Origin: an uncultured Collinsella sp.
GTDB lineage: Bacteria; Actinomycetota; Coriobacteriia; Coriobacteriales; Coriobacteriaceae
Assembly: GCA_902494585.1 (NCBI GenBank)
Contig: CABUUD010000041.1
Coordinates: 1-14,052, forward strand
Length of the DNA: 14,052 nucleotides
Direction of reading: 5' to 3'
Shown here: piece after piece, positions 6,420-13,893 of the stretch
How the letters are laid out: each line of letters begins with the position of its first letter
How positions within the stretch are numbered: the first letter of the stretch is position 1
Notes under the pieces: model-generated
Databases searched by the model: none
Seen by the model: only the letters and a program-made list of their open reading frames with translations
Told to the model about the DNA's origin: nothing
Position numbers and translations under genes: made by a program

Positions 6420-7616
6420 CTAGGCGACGGGCTTTGCGCGGCGTATGGCTGGGAACATCACCGTGATGGCGAGGATGACGCCCACGACGGCAATCGCCCC
6501 GCCCGCGAAGCCGATCCAAGCGATACCGGGACCCGAAACCACGGCGCCGCCGATTGCGGTGCCCGTGCCAATACCGAGGTTAAACAGGCCCGAGAAGATC
6601 GACATGGCGACGGCCGACGAATCTGCCGGCGTGTGCTTGATGAGCTCGGCCTGAAACGCCACGTTAAAGGCCGTGGCGCAGCAACCCCACAGTGCGCAGA
6701 CGGCAAGCACTGTCACGAGCGACGATGCGGCCGGCCCCATGAGCAGCAGAGCCACCGGCACGCCGGAAAGCGTGATAGCAAGGAACGGAAAACGGTGCCC
6801 GTCGAACAGGCGGCTGAACAGCCAGCTGCCCACCAAGCCGGAACAGCCAAACGCCGTCAGCGTCATGGTGATGGCGCCCGCATCGACGTGCGCGACCTGC
6901 GCCAGGAATGGCTCGATATAGCTGTAGCTTGCGTAATAGCCGGTCGCCATGAAGACCGTGACTGCGTAGAGCGCGATGAGGAGAGGGTTCTTGAGCAGCT
7001 CGGGCAGCTGTTTGACGGTAAAGCGCTCACCCGCCGGCATGGCCGGGAACACCGCTGCCTGGTAGACGACCGCGATGGCTGAGAGGCCCCCGACCACGGC
7101 AAACGTCATGCGCCAGCCCACGGCCAAGCCAATGGCGCGACCGAGAGGCAGGCCAAAGATCTGCGCGATGGACGAGCCCGTGGCGATCATGCTGATGGCG
7201 AGCGCGCCGTGGCGAGTGTCGACCAGGCGCGAGGCCATAATCGAGGCGACTGACCAGAACACGGCATGTGCGCAAGCGACCACCAGGCGCGCGCAGACCA
7301 GGATGGGATAGGTCGGCGCCACAGCGGACAGGAACTGACCGAGCGAGAACACGGCCAGCACGCCCAGCAGCATCCGCTTGAACTCGAAGCGCGAGGCAAA
7401 CACCATGAGCGGCAACGACAGCAGCATGACGCCCCAGGCATAGACCGAGATCATGATGCCCGCCTGGGCCTCGGTGAGCGAGAACGACGCGGCGATATCA
7501 GTCAAAAGGCCGATGGGCATAAACTCCGACGTGTTGAACACGAACGCACAGCAGGTGAGCCCGACGAGTGGGAGCCACTGCCTGAGCGTGATGCCGTCTT
7601 GCCTTGTCTGACTCAT
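6420..7616 (-). CDS. MFS transporter, sugar-efflux (SotB/YdeA) or drug-efflux type
   Basis: A 398-aa, 12-helix major facilitator protein of the inner membrane that would export sugars or drugs by proton exchange. NTSEFMPIGLL (28-38) in helix 1, followed by ISVYAWGVMLLSLPL (56-70) and a degenerate motif-A loop SRFEFKR (75-81), is typical of the SotB/AraJ branch. Helices fill the whole length, with a central cytoplasmic loop at about 200-215. ATG 7616 is chosen because GGAG lies 9 bases before it; a TTG and an ATG slightly upstream overlap that site. A TATAAT promoter is immediately upstream, giving a leader of about 27 bases. Substrate is not predictable. Confidence 0.85.
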   Translation of the reverse strand: MSQTRQDGITLRQWLPLVGLTCCAFVFNTSEFMPIGLLTDIAASFSLTEAQAGIMISVYAWGVMLLSLPLMVFASRFEFKRMLLGVLAVFSLGQFLSAVAPTYPILVCARLVVACAHAVFWSVASIMASRLVDTRHGALAISMIATGSSIAQIFGLPLGRAIGLAVGWRMTFAVVGGLSAIAVVYQAAVFPAMPAGERFTVKQLPELLKNPLLIALYAVTVFMATGYYASYSYIEPFLAQVAHVDAGAITMTLTAFGCSGLVGSWLFSRLFDGHRFPFLAITLSGVPVALLLMGPAASSLVTVLAVCALWGCCATAFNVAFQAELIKHTPADSSAVAMSIFSGLFNLGIGTGTAIGGAVVSGPGIAWIGFAGGAIAVVGVILAITVMFPAIRRAKPVA

Positions 7617-7649
7617 ATATAACATCTCCAATCATTTTGAGCGGAGGCG

Positions 7650-7679
7650 ATTATATAGCAACGGTCCCGCATCCGTCAG
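7650..7679 (-). promoter_or_regulatory. Probable promoter of the MFS gene
   Basis: A perfect TATAAT (7650-7655, minus strand) with CTGACG 18 bases upstream (7674-7679). The -35 lies inside the loop side of the hairpin that follows feoB. Transcription would start about 27 bases before the MFS start codon. Confidence 0.5.
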
Positions 7680-7696
7680 TAACGGACACGGGACCG
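7662..7696 (-). terminator. Probable terminator hairpin after feoB
   Basis: Minus-strand stem CGGTCCCG/CGGGACCG continues, after a two-base mismatch, as TCCGT/ACGGA with a 5-base loop. It starts about 40 bases after the feoB stop. The following sequence TTGCTATATAATC is A/T-rich but not a clean U tract, so termination strength is uncertain. Confidence 0.5.
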
Positions 7697-7736
7697 AAAC
7701 AATTCGATACACAGAGGTTGCGCCGTCAATAAATAA

Positions 7737-10097
7737 CTAAGCCAACCCCAGCAATATGCCCGCCGAATGCACGACAAACGCCACGATCCAGGCGACCGTC
7801 ACTTGAAACGCGAACACGGCAACGGCATAGCGCGCGCCCAACTCGCTCCTGACGGCGCCGATGGCCGCCACGCAGGGCGGGTACAGCAACGTAAAGACCA
7901 GGAACACGTAAGCGGTAAACGGCGAAAACATGGTCGAAAGTGCCGCGGGCGAGGTCGCGCCCAAAAGCACGGTGAGGGTCGAGATGACACTCTCCTTGGC
8001 GATAAGTCCGGTGACGAGCGCCGTGGATGCGCGCCAATCGCCAAAGCCAAGCGGCGCCAGCGCCGGCGCGATGATGCTGCCGAGGCCCGCAAGCAGGCTT
8101 TGCGACTGATCGGCGACCACATTAAAGCGGATATCGAACGTCTGAAGGAACCAGATGACCACCGTAGCGGCAAAGATAATGGTAAAGGCCTTGGTAATAA
8201 AGTCTTTGGCCTTATCCCATGCCAGCATCACCGTCGTCTTGACGCTCGGCAGGCGGTAATTTGGAAGCTCCATGATAAACGGCACCGGGTCGCCCTTAAA
8301 TGCCGTGCGGTTGAGCACCAAAGCTGCGATACAGCCAACCGCAATACCAATCAGATAGAGCGAGACCATGGCGGGAACTGTCGCCTGCGGGAAGAATGCT
8401 CCGCACAGCAGACCGTAGACCGGCAACTTGGCCGAGCAGCTCATGAACGGCGTAAGCATGACCGTCATCTTGCGGTCGTGCTCGGATGGGAGCGTACGGG
8501 TCGACATGATAGCCGGCACGGTGCAGCCAAAACCGACGAGCATGGGCACGAAGCTACGGCCCGAAAGGCCAAAGCGACGCAGCACCTTATCCATGACAAA
8601 GGCCACGCGCGCCATGTAGCCCGAGTCTTCCAGAATGGAGAGGAACAAAAAGAGCACGACGATAATCGGCAGGAAGGTCAACACACTGCCCACGCCCGTA
8701 AGCACGCCGTCGACAGCCAGCGAGCGCACTACGTCGTTGGTGCCGAACGCCTTGAGGCCCGCATCGGCCGAGGCGATGATGGCGGCGATGCCGTCCTCCA
8801 TGAGTCCCTGCAACGCCGCGCCGATCACGCCAAACGTCAGCCAAAAAACGAGGCCCATGATCACCAGGAACGCCGGAATGGCTGTGTAACGACCTGTCAG
8901 GATGCGGTCGATCTTGACGGAGCGCACGTGCTCGCGGCTCTCGTGCGGCTTAACGACGCAACGCCCACACACGTCGCCGATAAAGCTAAAGCGCATGTCG
9001 GCCAGCGCGGACAGGCGGTCGGTGCCGGCCTCGCCCTCCATCTGGGTAATGATGTGCTCGATGGCGTCGAGCTCGTTACGGTCCAGGTGAAGCGCCTCAG
9101 TCACCAGCTCGTCGCCCTCAACCAGCTTGGTCGCCGCAAAACGCACGGGAATGTGCGCCGTCGCGGCATGGTCCTCGATAAGGTTGGCGATGCCGTGAAT
9201 GCAGCGATGCAGCGCGCCGCCGTCCGGACCATCGGGCGCGCAGAAGTCCAGGCGACCGGGGCGCTCGCGGAACCGCGCCACGTGCAAGGCATGATCCACC
9301 AACTCGCCAATGCCCTCGTTGCGGGCAGCACTAATGGGAACAACAGGCACGCCCAGCAGGCTCTCGAGCAGGTTGACGTCCACGGCGCCGCCGTTGGCCG
9401 TCACCTCGTCCATCATGTTGAGCGCGATGACCATGGGTCGATCGAGCTCCATAAGCTGCAGCGTCAGGTACAGGTTACGTTCGATGTTGGTGGCGTCGAT
9501 GATATCGATGATGGCGTCGGGGTGCTCGTCCAGGATAAACTGGCGGCTTACGATCTCCTCGCCCGTGTACGGCGACAGAGAATAAATGCCGGGCAGGTCG
9601 GTAACGCTTGCCTCGGGGTGGTTGCGGATGGTGCCATCTTTGCGGTCGACCGTCACGCCAGGAAAGTTACCGACATGCTGGTTGGAGCCCGTCAGCTGGT
9701 TGAACAGCGTGGTCTTGCCGCAGTTTTGGTTGCCGGCGAGAGCAAAATGCAGCGGTGCGCCCTCGGGCACGGCCGTCTTTGCCGCGCGGGGCGAATACGT
9801 CCCCTCGCCCAGGGCCGGATGCTCCGTCGTGCCGATTGCGGCGTTAGCGCGCGGACCCGTATCGGTGTCGTGAATGCCCACGAGCTCGATGCGAGCAGCA
9901 TCGTCCTTGCGCAGCGTCAACTCGTAGCCACGCAGGCGAATCTCGAGCGGGTCGCCCATGGGGGCGTACTTCATCATGGTGACTTCGGTGCCCGGCGTTA
10001 GGCCCATGTCCAAAATATGCTGTCGGAGTGCCTGATCGTCCGATGCCACCGATGCGACAACGGCGTCCTTTCCAATCTCGAGTGTATCGAGCTTCAC
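7737..10097 (-). CDS. feoB: FeoA-FeoB fusion, ferrous iron transporter
   Basis: Imports Fe2+ across the cytoplasmic membrane. The protein is 786 aa, with an SH3-like FeoA domain (about 1-73) fused by a flexible 40-residue linker to FeoB. G1 GNQNCGKT (122-129), GVTV (147-150), G3 DLPG (167-170), G4 NMMD (227-230) and G5 SAA (256-258) make the GTPase. After a helical spacer come the gate domains with GFGCTVPAIMSTRT and TPFMSCSAKLPVYG. GTG 10097 is the start: GGGAGGA lies 8 bases upstream and the FeoA homology begins there. An in-frame extension to 10448 reads as non-protein sequence. GNQNC in the first motif is the variant common in anaerobic gut Gram-positives; E. coli has GNPNS. No separate feoA or feoC is adjacent. 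Confidence 0.95.
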   Translation of the reverse strand: MKLDTLEIGKDAVVASVASDDQALRQHILDMGLTPGTEVTMMKYAPMGDPLEIRLRGYELTLRKDDAARIELVGIHDTDTGPRANAAIGTTEHPALGEGTYSPRAAKTAVPEGAPLHFALAGNQNCGKTTLFNQLTGSNQHVGNFPGVTVDRKDGTIRNHPEASVTDLPGIYSLSPYTGEEIVSRQFILDEHPDAIIDIIDATNIERNLYLTLQLMELDRPMVIALNMMDEVTANGGAVDVNLLESLLGVPVVPISAARNEGIGELVDHALHVARFRERPGRLDFCAPDGPDGGALHRCIHGIANLIEDHAATAHIPVRFAATKLVEGDELVTEALHLDRNELDAIEHIITQMEGEAGTDRLSALADMRFSFIGDVCGRCVVKPHESREHVRSVKIDRILTGRYTAIPAFLVIMGLVFWLTFGVIGAALQGLMEDGIAAIIASADAGLKAFGTNDVVRSLAVDGVLTGVGSVLTFLPIIVVLFLFLSILEDSGYMARVAFVMDKVLRRFGLSGRSFVPMLVGFGCTVPAIMSTRTLPSEHDRKMTVMLTPFMSCSAKLPVYGLLCGAFFPQATVPAMVSLYLIGIAVGCIAALVLNRTAFKGDPVPFIMELPNYRLPSVKTTVMLAWDKAKDFITKAFTIIFAATVVIWFLQTFDIRFNVVADQSQSLLAGLGSIIAPALAPLGFGDWRASTALVTGLIAKESVISTLTVLLGATSPAALSTMFSPFTAYVFLVFTLLYPPCVAAIGAVRSELGARYAVAVFAFQVTVAWIVAFVVHSAGILLGLA

Positions 10098-10148
10098 GTC
10101 CGTGTTCCTCCCCCGGCGCCCACAGGGCGTTGCATTTATGTTCACCAA

Positions 10149-10173
10149 GGCTAACCGTTTGCCATGGCTAACC
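10149..10173 (-). promoter_or_regulatory. Candidate DtxR/IdeR-type iron-regulator sites upstream of feoB
   Basis: On the minus strand GGTTAGCC occurs twice, 17 bases apart, and the first copy is preceded by TT. This is the core of the DtxR/IdeR box known in actinobacteria (TTAGGTTAGCCTAACCTAA). A TAAAAT that could be a -10 abuts it at 10175-10180. The copies are direct rather than inverted, so they are imperfect boxes. Confidence 0.35.
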
Positions 10174-10399
10174 AATTTTAAGCTTACATGATAGCGTGAA
10201 CACGCAACGACGTTCAATCGACAGATTGGTGCAAGGGGGATTCCGGGCCGTGGTTTCCCCGAGGACCGAAAGCCGCCCGCCCCCTCGACAAAATGATCCA
10301 TTCCCTTCTTCGCATGCAAAACAACCAAGGAGTGTCCCAAGGCGCCGGCACAACAGGAACGTCCCCAGCTGCCGGCAGCATTTCGCCGCAACAGCAAAG

Positions 10400-10433
10400 G
10401 CCCGCGCTGGCAACAAATGTCACCTGCGCGGGC
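10400..10433 (-). terminator. Hairpin after the ArcD-like gene, possible terminator
   Basis: Stem GCCCGCGC/GCGCGGGC, an A-A mismatch, then GGTGAC/GTTGCC with a four-base loop (two wobble pairs in RNA). It lies about 115 bases after the antiporter stop and 300 bases before feoB. The tail CCTTTGCTGTT is only weakly U-rich. It could end the antiporter transcript or belong to a long feoB leader. Confidence 0.4.
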
Positions 10434-10546
10434 TTGGTGGGCGCTCACATAGGCACGTTATAGAGACCCACATCAGCTATGGAATGCCAAGTAGCACCGA
10501 TACGCGATGCCCGCCGGCTTACCAAGCAATGAAACTCGCCATAGCC

Positions 10547-12010
10547 TTAGACAATCGGCGCAATGCCGGCAAAGTGCAGATACAGCGAAATGATTGCCAC
10601 GACAATGACCACCGCCGCGATCAGCTTGTCGTGCAGGTGCGGAAGCACCGGCTTACCGCGACCTCGCTCGCCCAGCATATAGACGGGAATGGCCGGAGCA
10701 AAAAGGATCGTCGTGATCATAACGCCCTGAAGACCCGTCGACCACACCAGGAACAATGTGTAGATGAAGCCGAGCGTACCGAAGAAGCGCGCCTTGCCGA
10801 CGCTTGGCGCATGCGGCCCGTCCAGATGCTCGTTCTTCCAGCCGATCACCATGTAATAGGCTGCCGAGCACACGTACGGAACTAGGATCGTATTGACTGC
10901 GCAGCTGTAGAAGAACTGGTAGGTGCTCGCCGCCACATACGACACAATCAAGAAGAGTTGCGTGATGCCGGAGCTCACGAGAACCGTTACCACCGGGGCG
11001 TCGTGTCTGTTCGTCTTAGCAAACGCCAGAGGGAAGGATCCCTGGCGTGCTGCCTCGAACGGCGTCTCGGACGCAATGATGACATAGCCCAGCAGCGCGC
11101 CAACCAGCGAAAGGATAACGCCAAGGTTTACGATGGCAGCGCCAACCGGACCGATTGCGCACTCGAGAATTCCCGCCATGGAGGGCGTTGCGAGCTGCGC
11201 CATCTCCTCGCGCGGCATAATGCCGAGTGACAGCATCGAGATGATCAGATACAGCGTAAATACAGCCGCAAATCCGAGCGCCGTCGAGCGGCCGACGTCA
11301 CGCACGTACTTTGCACGGCCCGAGATAACGACAGCGCCCTCGATGCCCGTGAAGACCCAGACAAGGGCGATCATGGTCGAGACAACCTGTTCGCCAAAGC
11401 CAGGACCAGCCGGCTCTCCCCAGAAGTTGTCCATAAAGATATCGACGTTGAACTTACCCAGGAGCACGATACTCAGCACAAAGAGCCCCAGCGGCACCAG
11501 CTTCGCCAACGTGACGATCGTGTTAATGCCCGCAGCCTCCTTAACGCCACGAAGCACAAGGACGGTAAGGAACCACAAAAACACGCTGGCGCAGACGATG
11601 GAAAGCAGGTTGTTACCCGCGCCAAACGCAGGGAAGAAATAGCCCAGCGCGCTAAACAGCAAGAGCGCAAAGCTCACGTTAGAAAGACATGCGCTGATCC
11701 AGTAGCCCCAGGCGGAGTTGAATCCAATGTAATCGCCAAAACCGGCCGCAGCGTATGCATAGATGCCGCCGGTCAGGTCGGGACGGGCCTGAGACAAACC
11801 GTTGAACACCATCATCAGCGCAAAGACGCCAATAAAGCAAATTCCCCACGAGACGATAACCGCACCGGTATTTGCCCCGCCTGCTGCCATATCGCCGGCA
11901 AGCGAAAAGATGCCGCCACAAATACTGGCGGTAATGACCATCATGGTCAGACGAAAGAGATCGAGGCCATTAGGGTCGATAATCTCGTCGTTTTGAGCTT
12001 TAGAGGCCAT
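10547..12010 (-). CDS. APC-superfamily amino acid antiporter, ArcD-like (arginine/ornithine type)
   Basis: A 487-aa membrane protein with about 12 helices, expected to exchange arginine for ornithine or citrulline. The first helix carries ITASICGGIFSLAGDMAAGG (26-45), close to the ArcD version of the APC substrate loop, followed by TGAVIVSWGI. DLTGGIYAYAAAGFGDYIGF is the helix 3 region and WVFTGIEGAVVISGRAK the helix 6 substrate region. ATG 12010 follows AAGGGGGTG by 8 bases. It lies 109 bases after the DDAH-family gene on the same strand, which supports an arginine-type substrate. No arcB or arcC is in the window. Exact substrates are inferred. Confidence 0.85.
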   Translation of the reverse strand: MASKAQNDEIIDPNGLDLFRLTMMVITASICGGIFSLAGDMAAGGANTGAVIVSWGICFIGVFALMMVFNGLSQARPDLTGGIYAYAAAGFGDYIGFNSAWGYWISACLSNVSFALLLFSALGYFFPAFGAGNNLLSIVCASVFLWFLTVLVLRGVKEAAGINTIVTLAKLVPLGLFVLSIVLLGKFNVDIFMDNFWGEPAGPGFGEQVVSTMIALVWVFTGIEGAVVISGRAKYVRDVGRSTALGFAAVFTLYLIISMLSLGIMPREEMAQLATPSMAGILECAIGPVGAAIVNLGVILSLVGALLGYVIIASETPFEAARQGSFPLAFAKTNRHDAPVVTVLVSSGITQLFLIVSYVAASTYQFFYSCAVNTILVPYVCSAAYYMVIGWKNEHLDGPHAPSVGKARFFGTLGFIYTLFLVWSTGLQGVMITTILFAPAIPVYMLGERGRGKPVLPHLHDKLIAAVVIVVAIISLYLHFAGIAPIV

Positions 12011-12047
12011 TGTATGTGCACCCCCTTCATCATGTGATCGAACGAAA

Positions 12048-12084
12048 GATGACCCGGACGTCCCGAATCGGGTGCCGGGCCATC
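12048..12084 (-). other. Intercistronic stem-loop between the DDAH-family and ArcD-like genes
   Basis: GATG/CATC, one mismatch, CCCGG/CCGGG, an internal loop, then CCCG/CGGG with loop AAT. On the minus strand it is followed by TTTCGTTCG, so it may partly terminate or protect the upstream mRNA. Confidence 0.4.
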
Positions 12085-12119
12085 GGTCAAGCGATCATCA
12101 GACTGTTACAGCTATCGCG

Positions 12120-12896
12120 CTAGAAGCGCAGCGACAGGCAAGAAAGGCCGCCGTCGACCTTGCGATACTCGGAGGTATCGACGACGAGCGTCTTGTAGCC
12201 CAGATCCTGCACGGCCTTGAGCACGGTCGGATAGCCCTCGGCGACGATGACCGTACCGTTGACCCAGATGCAGTTGGCGCCGTAAGCCTCGTCCTCGGGC
12301 ACGACGATCTTGTTGTACTGGGCAAAGTCGGGTTTATCGATAAACTCACCGGAGACGAGCATGTTGTTGTCCTCGATGTAGTTGACGCCCGTCTTGAGGT
12401 GCAGGACCTCCTCCAGCGGAACCTCGGAACCCTCGAGGCCCCAGCCCTCGAGAATCTCGCAGAACTGGCGGATGCCCTCTTCGTTGGTGCGAGCGGAGCG
12501 ACCGACGTAGAAATGGTCGCCGACCATCATGACGTCGCCGCCGTCGAGCGTGCCCGGAGAAACGATGTGCTTGACATGCTCGTCGTCAAAGAAGCGACGG
12601 ACGGCTGGCTCGATCTCGTCCTTCTCGCCGTTGCGGCTATCGGCGCCGGGGTTGGTAATGATGGCGCCGCAGCGAGTGATAACGGCCGGATCTTCGACGA
12701 AGCAGCTGTCAGGATACTGCTCGAGTGCCGGCAGCACCGAGACATCCACGCCGCACTGCTCGAGCGCATGCTCGTAATCGTAGTGCTCCTCGATGGCGCG
12801 CTCGTAGATGGGCTGGCCAAGCTCGGGGGCACTCGTGATGCCATTGCTCAGGGACTTGCCGGGGCGGCGGATGATGACGTGGCTGAACTTGGTCAT
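12120..12896 (-). CDS. Dimethylarginine dimethylaminohydrolase (DDAH)-family amidinohydrolase
   Basis: Guanidino-group hydrolase expected to convert methylated arginines (or arginine) to citrulline; cytoplasmic. The 258-aa length fits DDAH, much shorter than arginine deiminase (about 400). FVEDPAVI (66-73), NPGADSRNGE (82-91), TLDGGDVM (116-123), YVGRSARTN (130-138), LHLKTG (165-170) and KVDGGLSCLSLRF (246-258) are present. The catalytic triad by analogy with DDAH is C253, H166 and D118. ATG 12896 follows AAGGAGGA at 5 bases. It leads the ArcD-like gene and is divergent from a GntR regulator, which suggests an inducible arginine or methylarginine pathway. Methylarginine versus arginine use cannot be decided from sequence. 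Confidence 0.87.
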   Translation of the reverse strand: MTKFSHVIIRRPGKSLSNGITSAPELGQPIYERAIEEHYDYEHALEQCGVDVSVLPALEQYPDSCFVEDPAVITRCGAIITNPGADSRNGEKDEIEPAVRRFFDDEHVKHIVSPGTLDGGDVMMVGDHFYVGRSARTNEEGIRQFCEILEGWGLEGSEVPLEEVLHLKTGVNYIEDNNMLVSGEFIDKPDFAQYNKIVVPEDEAYGANCIWVNGTVIVAEGYPTVLKAVQDLGYKTLVVDTSEYRKVDGGLSCLSLRF

Positions 12897-12965
12897 GATG
12901 ATCCTCCTTGGATCTCTTAGCAGAGAGCGGGACTTCTTCGCGCCCGCCTTCCTTTCGATGGCTTT

Positions 12966-12994
12966 ATCTTAGTGCGGTTTTCCTGTTTTGTATA
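12966..12994 (-). promoter_or_regulatory. Candidate promoter of the DDAH-family gene
   Basis: TATACA (12989-12994) and TAAGAT (12966-12971) on the minus strand with a 17-base spacer, each 4 of 6 to consensus. The -35 overlaps the palindromic operator, which would let the regulator block it. Confidence 0.35.
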
Positions 12995-13006
12995 TTGTAT
13001 ACAATA
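12988..13006. promoter_or_regulatory. Palindromic operator for the GntR/FCD regulator
   Basis: TATTGTATACAATA (12993-13006) is a perfect 14-base palindrome of the TTGTATACAA kind bound by many FadR/VanR-type GntR proteins. A further half-site TTGTATA (12988-12994) directly abuts it. It lies in the spacer between the regulator and the DDAH-family gene. Confidence 0.65.
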
Positions 13007-13080
13007 CCGAACGGTAGATATTTATCGGTAAGCGTATTCTTACGTATCGGCGCAAAGTAGCACGATTTAGCTGGTCGTTC

Positions 13081-13086
13081 TATAAT
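13081..13086 (+). promoter_or_regulatory. -10 box of the GntR-family gene
   Basis: Perfect TATAAT 66 bases before the start codon. The -35 region (around 13058-13063, TAGCAC) is weak, so activation or a different spacing may apply. Confidence 0.45.
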
Positions 13087-13151
13087 TCAATTGAGCTATT
13101 CAAGCGAAACGTATTTATTTTTAGAAATATACAGTTAAGGAACATAAGCTC

Positions 13152-13802
13152 ATGGAAACGCTCAGAAGGCCCCTGAAGGACCACGTATACGACTATATTT
13201 CGAGCCGTATTGACGCCGGCGAGTTGTCCGCCGGCGACCGGCTGAGCGAGCAGACGATCTGCGATGCCATGGGCGTGTCGCGCACGCCGGTCCGCGAAGC
13301 GCTCATCCAGCTGGCAAGCGATGGCTACCTGGACAATCTCCCCCGCCGCGGATTCCGCGTCCGTGGGTTCGATCAGCAAAACGCCGTTGAAGTCTTTGAG
13401 ATTATGGGGCCGCTCGACGGGCAGGCCGCATATCTCTCCTGTCCGAACCTAACCGACGATGACATTACACAGCTGAAATTTCTCGTCGGCTCTATGGACC
13501 TCGCGATCCAAGGCGGTCTCATCCGAAAGTACGACGACATTCAGCGAGACTTTCATCTGACGTACTTCAACCGCTGCGGCAACGACCGTCTGCGCGATAT
13601 GATCTCGCAGCTCGAGCGCTGCTTTATCAAGCGCGATTACGAGACTGTCGACCAGGAGACGGCGTGCAAACTGCTCAACAAAGCCAACAACGAACATGCC
13701 CATATTCTTGAGTTGTTCGAAGCACGAGATGCGACGGGCGTGCGCGACTACGTTCGCGATGTCCATTGGAACACAGAAAACGCCCAGTTCACCGTCTGGT
13801 AG
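13152..13802 (+). CDS. GntR-family transcriptional regulator, FadR/FCD subfamily
   Basis: A DNA-binding protein of 216 aa that would sense a small carboxylate or amino acid and control the divergent DDAH-antiporter genes and probably itself. The winged helix (about 7-70) has AGDRLSEQTICDAMGVSRTP followed by VREALIQLASDGYL and the wing LPRRGFRV. The C-terminal helical FCD domain has DFH (133-135), HAH (182-184) and H205, candidate metal ligands. AAGGA stands 10 bases before ATG 13152. A perfect palindrome of the expected type is about 146 bases upstream. The ligand, perhaps arginine, citrulline or a methylarginine, is inferred only from context. Confidence 0.92.
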   Translation: METLRRPLKDHVYDYISSRIDAGELSAGDRLSEQTICDAMGVSRTPVREALIQLASDGYLDNLPRRGFRVRGFDQQNAVEVFEIMGPLDGQAAYLSCPNLTDDDITQLKFLVGSMDLAIQGGLIRKYDDIQRDFHLTYFNRCGNDRLRDMISQLERCFIKRDYETVDQETACKLLNKANNEHAHILELFEARDATGVRDYVRDVHWNTENAQFTVW

Positions 13803-13893
13803 GGAAGCAACAAGGGACAACGTCGGTCTTAAACCTTGGCGCCAGCACCGCCCAAACTGATCCGTTTTCCTCCGTCCCCAAGGAATCATTCTT

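Larger units (their letters stand above)
10098..10546. other. feoB upstream region, 449 bases
   Basis: No convincing gene. Near feoB lie two GGTTAGCC repeats (10149-10173). At 10400-10433 is a strong hairpin. Minus-strand TATAAC near 10465 could be a second, distal start giving a leader of about 360 bases. No riboswitch I know was recognised. Confidence 0.45.

Noticed and set aside
7767..10001. A 744-codon open frame on the plus strand opposite feoB
   Set aside because: It mirrors the feoB codons; high GC suppresses stops, composition is His/Arg/Gly-rich, and it has no family motif.
10098..10448. Upstream in-frame extension of feoB
   Set aside because: The FeoA domain begins at the GTG with a good ribosome binding site; the extra 117 codons look like translated noncoding DNA.
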